From an uncultured Eubacteriales bacterium (lineage in GTDB: Bacteria > Bacillota > Clostridia > Oscillospirales > Oscillospiraceae), in assembly GCA_900548615.1 (NCBI GenBank), contig URKW01000040.1:1-17721 (forward strand): a stretch of 17,721 bases of DNA. Direction: 5' to 3'. Below the pieces are notes generated by a model, which was not told the DNA's origin, did no database searches, and saw only the letters and a list, made by a program, of their open reading frames with translations. Position numbers and translations under genes: made by a program. This document shows, piece by piece, positions 12,810 through 17,721 of this stretch (the stretch's first letter is position 1; the number at the start of each line of letters is the position of its first letter).

Positions 12810-13289
12810 ATGACAGATCAAGAATTTGCCCTGGCGGCGGAGCGGTATATGGACACCATCTTCCGGGTGGCGTACAGCTATCTACGCAGCAAGTCGGACG
12901 CCGACGATGTGACCCAGGACGTACTGATACAGCTCTATAAGACCGACACCCCCTTCCGCGACGGCGAGCATCTCAAGCGCTGGCTGATCCGGGTGACGGT
13001 GAACCGGTGCAAGAACATCTTTCGCTCCCCGTGGCACAGGATGGAGGACATCGCCGACTATGAAAGCGCCCTGTCCTTCGAGGCCCCGGAGTGCCGCGAG
13101 CTGTTCGACGCGGTGATGGCGCTGGACAAGCGCTATCGTGTGCCGGTGCTGCTGTATTACTACGAGGGGTACTCACAGAAGGAGATCGCCGAGATGCTGG
13201 CGGTGCCGGAGGAGACCGTCCGTACACGCCTGTTCCGGGCCAGAGGAAAACTCAAAACTAGCCTGACGGAGGTTCTGCAATATGATTGA
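12810..13289 (+). CDS. ECF-family RNA polymerase sigma factor
   Basis: A 159-aa sigma-70 family factor of the extracytoplasmic function type, with only regions 2 and 4. Region 2 (about 10-75) contains AYSYLRSKSDADDVTQDVLIQ and the -10 binding helix LKRWLIRVTVNRCKN. Region 4 (about 95-155) has the helix-turn-helix EGYSQKEIAEMLAVPEETVRTRLFRAR. The length is typical. The start at 12810 is preceded by AAGGAGA at a spacing of 8; an in-frame upstream start at 12747 would fall in the promoter. Its last 8 bases overlap the next gene, a membrane protein that is probably its anti-sigma factor. It likely redirects RNA polymerase to envelope or stress genes; targets unknown. Confidence 0.94.
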   Translation: MTDQEFALAAERYMDTIFRVAYSYLRSKSDADDVTQDVLIQLYKTDTPFRDGEHLKRWLIRVTVNRCKNIFRSPWHRMEDIADYESALSFEAPECRELFDAVMALDKRYRVPVLLYYYEGYSQKEIAEMLAVPEETVRTRLFRARGKLKTSLTEVLQYD

Positions 13290-14385
13290 CCGTAAACTGT
13301 TCCAAAAGACCTTTTCCACATTGCATGCCTCCCCTGACACGCTTTCGGAGGTATACAAAGTGGTACACAAAGAACAAAAACATCGTCATCCGTTTTCCAA
13401 GGGTATGCTGGTGGCCGCTGCGCTGGCCATGTGCATCACCGTGGCGGCTGCGGCCGGTATCGTAAATCTTATCAAGGCCAATGTGACACCGGCAGACAGC
13501 GTTACAGCCGCCGACCTGCACGCCTTCGGCGCCGACAGTATCAGCAGCGATACGCCCGTTATACGGGACAACAGCGGCCAGGTGCTGAACCTGCCCCGCA
13601 TGGAGCGGGTAGCTGTGGATGCCGAGACCATGCAGCGGCTGGTGGGCGACTATCTGTCCACGGTGGACGCTGCCGTGGAGGCGGACGGCTATACCATCTC
13701 GCTCAAGACCTTCCTGATCGACGAAAACGGCTCCGGCTTCATGACCTATACCCTGTCCAATCCCGCAGGCGTCAGCTATGATGATTTCGGCTATGGCCAG
13801 GTAGGCATACCGATGAATCCAATCCTGTATATCGGTGAGGTGGGCGGCCATGCCATGGATAGTAGCATCTATTTGGATACCGATGCCAGCACTAACACAG
13901 AGCTGCATCTTGTGATGTATTTCAGCGACTTCGGCAACTGGCAGAAGGGCGATGAGCTGCTGTTCAGCGTGAACAACGGTTCGGATGCGGAACGCCGTGT
14001 TATCAGCATCACACCTCAGGCTTATCTGCCTGCCACCACCTTTACTGCGGAGAGCGGCGATACCGTAACGGTGTCCGCGCTGGGGATCCGTATGCGCAAT
14101 CCCGCTGCCGTCGCTGACGCCGTTACGGAGGTTGTCCTTGATGAGCTGGTGCTGCATATGGCAGACGGCAGCCAGTATGTGGTGCAGAGCGAAGAGGGCA
14201 ACATCATGAACTGGGTGGTAGGCCTGTGCATTGCGGACGAGGACTATCACAGCATCGGCAACGCATTCAGCTTCAACCGCGTGGTAGATGTGGACGCGGT
14301 GACCTCTGTCACTGCCGGTGGCCACTACTATACCGACCTTACCGCCGAGACGGCTGTTACCTTTGACAGCACCTATACCCGGTGA
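13282..14385 (+). CDS. Probable membrane-bound anti-sigma factor (DUF4179-like)
   Basis: A 367-aa protein with a short cytosolic N-terminus (1-40), one membrane helix (about 41-63) and a large extracytoplasmic domain (about 70-367) rich in beta-type sequence. This is the usual layout of anti-sigma factors encoded next to ECF sigma factors in Clostridia, many of which carry DUF4179 and related domains. The start ATG lies inside the sigma gene and the frames overlap by 8 bases (ATGATTGA), which points to translational coupling and balanced amounts. The N-terminal part has no zinc-binding HxxxC pattern, so it is not of the ZAS class. The outer domain may sense a ligand or envelope state; this is inference. 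Confidence 0.85.
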   Translation: MIDRKLFQKTFSTLHASPDTLSEVYKVVHKEQKHRHPFSKGMLVAAALAMCITVAAAAGIVNLIKANVTPADSVTAADLHAFGADSISSDTPVIRDNSGQVLNLPRMERVAVDAETMQRLVGDYLSTVDAAVEADGYTISLKTFLIDENGSGFMTYTLSNPAGVSYDDFGYGQVGIPMNPILYIGEVGGHAMDSSIYLDTDASTNTELHLVMYFSDFGNWQKGDELLFSVNNGSDAERRVISITPQAYLPATTFTAESGDTVTVSALGIRMRNPAAVADAVTEVVLDELVLHMADGSQYVVQSEEGNIMNWVVGLCIADEDYHSIGNAFSFNRVVDVDAVTSVTAGGHYYTDLTAETAVTFDSTYTR

Positions 14386-14408
14386 AAAGCGCGGCTTCCC
14401 GACATCAA

Positions 14409-14443
14409 CGTGAGGGGGCGGGGAAAGTCTCCGCTCCCTCACG
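14409..14443 (+). terminator. Strong hairpin after the anti-sigma gene, probable terminator
   Basis: A stem of about 15 bp including two G-T pairs (CGTGAGGG 14409-14416 with CCCTCACG 14436-14443, and inner pairs) has a 5-base loop. The T run after it is poor, so termination efficiency is uncertain. Confidence 0.55.
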
Positions 14444-14480
14444 CGTCATAAAATATCTGTCAGGAATCTGCTGCCGCATC

Positions 14481-14509
14481 TTGACAAATGCTCCGAACTT
14501 CCACATAAA
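14481..14509 (+). promoter_or_regulatory. Promoter of the amidase_2 gene
   Basis: A perfect TTGACA (14481-14486) and CATAAA (14504-14509) are 17 bases apart; TAAAAT two bases further on is an alternative -10. Confidence 0.6.
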
Positions 14510-14547
14510 ATAAATAGAGAGAATGCCCTCGCCAAGGAGTCATGCCC

Positions 14548-15330
14548 ATGTATACGGAATATTCCACAGCAGAACAAAGAGCCGCGCCGCAGGAGAACAT
14601 ATCCCGCCAGAGCGCACCGGCCCGCCGCGCCGCGCCCAGACGCCGGAGATCCCGGCGGTATGACCGGCGGCGCGTCCTGCTGGCCGCTATGGCGCTGGCG
14701 CTGTTTCTGGGTGGGTTTATCTCCGGCTACTGCGTAGGCCGCGCTCACGGCAGCAGCCCGGCCAACAGCGAAAGCGGTGCGGACGTCTCCGGCAGCAAGC
14801 AGCAGAAAAGCAACATTCCCGCCAGCATCACCCTGCCGAACTATGTGAAGGAGGATCTGCTGCCGGTGAACGAATACTCCCGCTGCGGCGACAAGCTCCA
14901 GCGCGTCAACGCCGTGGTGATCCACTACGTGGGCAACCCCAACACCACCGCGTGGCAGAACCGCTCCTACTTCGCCAATCTGGCCACCACCGGCGAGACC
15001 TCCGCCAGCAGCAACCTCATCGTGGGTCTGGAGGGCGAAGCCCTGCTGTGTGTGCCGCTGGACGAGGTGGCCTATTGCTCCAACGACCGGAACCACGACA
15101 CCATCTCCATCGAGTTTTGCCATCCCGGCACCGACGGCAAGCCCTCCCAAGACACCTACGACACGCTGGTGAAGCTGACGGCATGGCTGTGCGATCTTTT
15201 TGGACTAGACCCGCAGGAGGACGTGATCCGCCACTACGACGTGATCGACAAGGAGTGTCCCCTGTACTTCGTTCAAAATAAGGACGAGTGGACGCGGTTC
15301 AAGTCCGACGTAGCGAAAGCCATGCAATAG
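14548..15330 (+). CDS. Membrane-anchored N-acetylmuramoyl-L-alanine amidase (amidase_2)
   Basis: A 260-aa protein expected to cut the bond between muramic acid and the stem peptide of peptidoglycan. The N-terminus is cytosolic and very Arg-rich (RRAAPRRRRSRRYDRRR, about 27-43). One membrane helix follows (44-62), then a low-complexity linker and the amidase_2 domain (about 100-260). Zinc ligands are His126 (AVVIHYVGN), His229 (IRHYDVIDKECP) and Cys237; ISIEFCHPG contains the conserved Glu. The start at 14548 is preferred because AAGGAG (14534-14539) lies 8 bases upstream; an in-frame ATG at 14542 would leave only 2. It is a single-gene unit with its own promoter, converging on the dockerin-like gene over a shared terminator. 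Confidence 0.92.
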   Translation: MYTEYSTAEQRAAPQENISRQSAPARRAAPRRRRSRRYDRRRVLLAAMALALFLGGFISGYCVGRAHGSSPANSESGADVSGSKQQKSNIPASITLPNYVKEDLLPVNEYSRCGDKLQRVNAVVIHYVGNPNTTAWQNRSYFANLATTGETSASSNLIVGLEGEALLCVPLDEVAYCSNDRNHDTISIEFCHPGTDGKPSQDTYDTLVKLTAWLCDLFGLDPQEDVIRHYDVIDKECPLYFVQNKDEWTRFKSDVAKAMQ

Positions 15331-15359
15331 CAAAAGAGGCGGCACAGCCGCCTCTTTTG
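15331..15359. terminator. Bidirectional terminator, first copy of a repeated hairpin
   Basis: A perfect 13-bp stem (15331-15343 with 15347-15359) has loop ACA. It serves the amidase gene on + and the dockerin-like gene on -. Twenty-seven bases (15332-15358) are identical to 16690-16716. Confidence 0.9.
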
Positions 15360-15365
15360 TTCTAT

Positions 15366-16568
15366 TTAATAATTCACCACGATCAGCTTTTGGGTGCTGG
15401 CCATTTCATACAGCAATTGCAGGTCGTAAATATCCGTCGTTCCGTCGCCGTTCAAATCAGCGCCGCCGGATGGGCCCGAAGTGATCTCCTGCCACCAGGA
15501 ATCCAGACCGCTGTGCTCCAAAAGCTCTTCGTTCTGACATGCGGGAAGCTTTTTGCCCTGTGCCAGATGCTCATACAGACCAGCTACGTCGATAACGTCC
15601 ACCTTGCCGTCATAATTCAGATCGCCCTTGTAATACTGGAATCCGGAATAGGTCGTCTCTGTCCGGTAGTCACAGGTGGCGCATTCCAAATGTGTCTTTT
15701 TATACTGATAAAGCCCGCCCTGCTGCTCCACGACGGTATTCAGGCTGTGGGCTGCCTTGTTCATGACGTAGTTGTCATTGCCGGTGCAGAGCTTCCAGTG
15801 GTTTTCTGCGTCATACTGCCACGCTGCGCCGGCGGTATGGGTGTGTGCGGTGGTGTCATAGTTGCTGGCGCGGGAGATAGACATGTACTTGGCATAAGAG
15901 AAGGAAATCGTATGCGTGGATACATAGCAATTCCCCTTCTTCGACGTGTTCCAGTTGCAGTCCAGCACTTTGGCCCCGCTGGACGTGGCTTCAATGAAAA
16001 TGGCCGCATGCTTCCAACCTTTTCGTGCGTTTTTGTCGCTGAAAATCAAGAGGTCTCCGGGCATCGCTTTTTCCAGTAGCTTCTTATTATATGTAGCTGT
16101 TGCAATGTGCTTGTTGGTAATATTGTCGCTGGATTTTTTTGCGAAAATATACCAGGAGGCAAAGGTAGCAAATCCGGCGCAGGACTTAGCGGAAGCCGTT
16201 GTGCCGCCGTACTTGCCCTTTGCGTATTCATAGAAGTGCCCTTCCGGGCACTTGCTGATAGTACTGGGAATTAAAGAAACAGCCTTTTTAAACCAGCTTG
16301 CTTTGATGACATTCGCGTTTGTACATTTTGTGCACCCGTGACTTGCCGTTCCGGGTTTGTTGCACGGATTGCCTGTTGTGGTAAAGTATTTGCCCTCCAG
16401 TTCTTTTTGAAGCTGAGCAATACGGGCCAATGCCTGTGTACGGTCAACCTTAGCAGCCGCATAGGCCTTTACCGGCAGCAGGGTGACAAACATCAGCAAA
16501 CACAGCAGCAAGCATAGACCTTGCTTGGCGGCGGCTTGCCAACGCTGCGTCATAGTGGTGTTGTTCAT
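15366..16568 (-). CDS. Secreted papain-like (NlpC/P60 or CHAP-like) protein with dockerin-like C-terminus
   Basis: A 400-aa secreted protein. A signal peptide covers about 1-38 (ending AYAAA). A region with four Cys and two His (69-82, CNKPGTASHGCTKC) follows. The central domain looks like a papain-fold peptidoglycan hydrolase: probable nucleophile Cys130 in SAKSCAGFATFASWYIF, MPGDLLIF (169-176), probable catalytic His187 in WKHAAIFIE, and VLDCNWN (201-207). A Cys/His/Trp-rich spacer (241-305, AHTHTAGAAW...HWKLC) precedes two dockerin-like calcium loops, DLNYDGKVDVIDV (316-328) and DLNGDGTTDIYDL (371-383). The distance between loops is longer than in standard dockerins. Composition looks less GC-rich than the neighbours. 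The start is preceded by GGAGAGA. It probably acts in the cell wall or on a surface complex; no cohesin is seen here. Confidence 0.85.
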   Translation of the reverse strand: MNNTTMTQRWQAAAKQGLCLLLCLLMFVTLLPVKAYAAAKVDRTQALARIAQLQKELEGKYFTTTGNPCNKPGTASHGCTKCTNANVIKASWFKKAVSLIPSTISKCPEGHFYEYAKGKYGGTTASAKSCAGFATFASWYIFAKKSSDNITNKHIATATYNKKLLEKAMPGDLLIFSDKNARKGWKHAAIFIEATSSGAKVLDCNWNTSKKGNCYVSTHTISFSYAKYMSISRASNYDTTAHTHTAGAAWQYDAENHWKLCTGNDNYVMNKAAHSLNTVVEQQGGLYQYKKTHLECATCDYRTETTYSGFQYYKGDLNYDGKVDVIDVAGLYEHLAQGKKLPACQNEELLEHSGLDSWWQEITSGPSGGADLNGDGTTDIYDLQLLYEMASTQKLIVVNY

Positions 16569-16623
16569 GATCCAGTCTCTCCTTCCCGCCGGTCAAGTCC
16601 CGGCACACAATAGTTATATTTTT

Positions 16624-16652
16624 ATTATACAGGAGCTTTTTCTGTCTGGCAA
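16624..16652 (-). promoter_or_regulatory. Promoter of the dockerin-like gene
   Basis: On the minus strand TTGCCA (complement of 16647-16652) and a perfect TATAAT (complement of 16624-16629) are 17 bases apart. Confidence 0.82.
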
Positions 16653-16687
16653 GCCATAACTGTCATTTCTGTAAAAACCACAAGGGC

Positions 16688-16719
16688 AAAAAAGAGGCGG
16701 CACAGCCGCCTCTTTTTTT
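16688..16719 (-). terminator. Terminator of the alarmone synthetase gene, second copy of the repeated hairpin
   Basis: The 11-bp core stem with loop ACA or TGT is followed on the minus strand by a long T run. It shares 27 identical bases with 15332-15358. Confidence 0.92.
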
Positions 16720-16728
16720 ATGTAGCTT

Positions 16729-17433
16729 TCAGTCCTCGTACTCCGGCGGTTTACCCTGATAGATGTTCTGCATCTCCCGGTCCACCTCATAAATGGCATC
16801 GCTGCACAGCCGCAGGCGGTTGCTCTCCGCCGGGCCCCAGTGACGGTCGGACTTATACCGCAGCTCGTGCTCCAGACTGGCCCACATGTCCATGGCGATG
16901 GTGCGCAGCTGGATCTCCACCGGCAGTTTCAGCGTCCCCTCAGAGATCACGATGGGCACCTCCACGATCAGGTGCAGGCTACGATACCCCGTTTCCTTGG
17001 GCTCCTTGATGTAGTCCGCCTCGCGGATCACGCGGAACGACTCGGTACGGGTCAGCAGGCTCCGCAGATAGTAGATATCGTCCAGATAGTTGCAGATGAC
17101 CCGAACGCCCGCCATGTCCTGAATGTGGGCATAGATGTTGTCGATGGTCAGGTCATAGCCCCGGCGCTTCAGCTTTTTTGCGGCGCTCTCCAGCGTTTTG
17201 ATACGGTGCTCAATATGGTGGATGGGGGAGTGATCGTACAGTCCCGCGAACTCCTCGTCCAGTATCTCCATCTGGGTCACGGCGATCTTCAACGCGCTGC
17301 GGTACAGGTGCTTCACCCGTACCATCCCGGCGGCCATCTCCTTGATCTCCGGCACCATCTCTCTTACCTCCGGAGCCAGTTCCTCAATAGAAATGTCACG
17401 CAGCTCGATACTGCCGCTCTTTTCGATCATCAT
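16729..17433 (-). CDS. Small alarmone synthetase (RelA/SpoT synthetase domain, RelQ/RelP type)
   Basis: A 234-aa single-domain (p)ppGpp synthetase that transfers pyrophosphate from ATP to GDP or GTP. Signature segments are ESAAKKLKRRG (82-92), IQDMAGVRVIC (104-114) with the substrate-binding Asp and Arg, DYIKEPKETGYRSLHLIV (140-157), and VEIQLRTIAMDMWASLEHELRYK (172-194) with the catalytic Glu-Gln. There is no HD hydrolase and no TGS or ACT regulatory domain, so it is a stand-alone synthetase, probably controlled at transcription or by nucleotides. The start at 17433 is set by AGGAG (complement of about 17441-17446) 7 bases upstream; the ATG directly after it is also possible. A longer frame to 17493 would overlap the promoter. 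Confidence 0.94.
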   Translation of the reverse strand: MMIEKSGSIELRDISIEELAPEVREMVPEIKEMAAGMVRVKHLYRSALKIAVTQMEILDEEFAGLYDHSPIHHIEHRIKTLESAAKKLKRRGYDLTIDNIYAHIQDMAGVRVICNYLDDIYYLRSLLTRTESFRVIREADYIKEPKETGYRSLHLIVEVPIVISEGTLKLPVEIQLRTIAMDMWASLEHELRYKSDRHWGPAESNRLRLCSDAIYEVDREMQNIYQGKPPEYED

Positions 17434-17464
17434 AGGCGCGCTCCTTTCTTCCTCATTGTTAAAT

Positions 17465-17493
17465 ATTATACTATGTGGCAGCATGGAAAGCAA
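17465..17493 (-). promoter_or_regulatory. Promoter of the alarmone synthetase gene
   Basis: On the minus strand TTGCTT (complement of 17488-17493) and a perfect TATAAT (complement of 17465-17470) are 17 bases apart. A TTGACT slightly upstream is 21 bases from the -10 and so less likely. Confidence 0.7.
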
Positions 17494-17529
17494 GTCAAGA
17501 AAATTTGTTGCTTTTTTCGTAACACGCTA

Positions 17530-17557
17530 TTGACAAATACCATTTTTTTGATATAAT
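17530..17557 (+). promoter_or_regulatory. Promoter of tRNA-Ser
   Basis: Perfect TTGACA (17530-17535) and TATAAT (17552-17557) hexamers are 16 bases apart, as expected for a strong stable-RNA promoter. Confidence 0.88.
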
Positions 17558-17590
17558 TATCGTTGCTGTGTTTCGCAGCGAATTGCATAT

Positions 17591-17682
17591 GCAGTGGTAT
17601 CGAAGAGGTCATAACGAGCACGACTGGAAATCGTGTTGTCGTCAAAAGCGGCACGAGGGTTCGAATCCCTCCCACTGCGCCA
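17591..17682 (+). tRNA. tRNA-Ser (anticodon GGA), CCA encoded
   Basis: A class II tRNA. The acceptor arm is GCAGTGG (17591-17597) with CCACTGC (17672-17678), then discriminator G and encoded CCA. The D arm has a 3-bp stem TCG/CGA. The anticodon arm CACGA-CTGGAAA-TCGTG gives anticodon GGA, reading UCC and UCU serine codons. A long variable arm, typical of tRNA-Ser, comes before the T arm GAGGG-TTCGAAT-CCCTC. It is a single tRNA gene with its own promoter and terminator. Confidence 0.96.
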
Positions 17683-17721
17683 AAAAAGAACCCCACCCGA
17701 TGGGTGGTGTTCTTTTTTGGC
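17679..17721 (+). terminator. Intrinsic terminator of tRNA-Ser
   Basis: A long stem pairs the 3' end of the tRNA and the bases after it (17679-17691) with 17709-17721, with CCCACCC/GGGTGG in the inner part, and has T-rich sequence on the 3' arm. It reaches the window edge. Confidence 0.88.

Noticed and set aside
13258..14442. A 394-codon - strand frame opposite the anti-sigma gene
   Set aside because: The + strand frame overlaps and is coupled to the sigma gene and has a clear membrane protein layout; the reverse frame does not.
17466..17696. A 76-codon - strand frame with GAVGGIRTLVPLL across the tRNA
   Set aside because: This is the well-known false frame produced by reading a tRNA and its flank in reverse. 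The tRNA-Ser fold is complete.
1..17721. CRISPR array, prophage or integrative element
   Set aside because: No regularly spaced short repeats, integrase, recombinase or phage structural gene is visible. No attachment-site duplication of the tRNA-Ser 3' end can be judged because the window ends right after it.

Overview
The window looks like a chromosomal segment of a Gram-positive gut anaerobe of the class Clostridia, most likely in or near the Oscillospiraceae. This rests on the gene families and on a GC-rich composition judged by eye. Pointers are an rplQ end, a SecG with the FQSGKSQGLSGAI signature, a Firmicutes-type LexA, an endonuclease IV, a single-domain small alarmone synthetase, and a secreted protein with dockerin-like calcium repeats. 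No species was identified and no database was searched.

Layout from left to right. The 3' end of rplQ closes at a strong terminator. A 437-bp palindromic repeat (copy A) follows, then an accessory-looking + strand cluster: one unknown 147-aa protein and three paralogous membrane-anchored zinc-ribbon proteins. A NodB-type polysaccharide deacetylase comes next. secG (-) and lexA (+) diverge from a regulatory region. Four minus-strand transcription units follow: a transglutaminase-like lipoprotein, a PLP aminotransferase, an NhaC-type antiporter, and an Smr-domain protein plus omega-amidase operon. A second, inverted 462-bp copy of the repeat (copy B) lies before a + strand operon of a YfcE-like phosphodiesterase, endonuclease IV and a small membrane protein. 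Then come an ECF sigma factor overlapping its probable anti-sigma gene, a membrane-anchored amidase_2 protein, a secreted papain-like/dockerin-like protein (-), a small alarmone synthetase (-), and tRNA-Ser(GGA) with its own promoter and terminator.

Together the genes are a mix of housekeeping (translation, secretion, SOS and base-excision repair, stringent response) and cell-envelope functions (deacetylase, amidase, two papain-fold secreted proteins, sigma/anti-sigma pair). Most boundaries are marked by clear intrinsic terminators and sigma-A-type promoters, several with an extended -10.

Two things stand out. First, the two inverted copies of a long structured repeat differ by base changes that preserve pairing, which suggests a conserved folded nucleic-acid element. 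Second, the zinc-ribbon trio shares one cytosolic head with three different membrane or extracellular tails, and two members share a 150-bp block that is identical at the DNA level.
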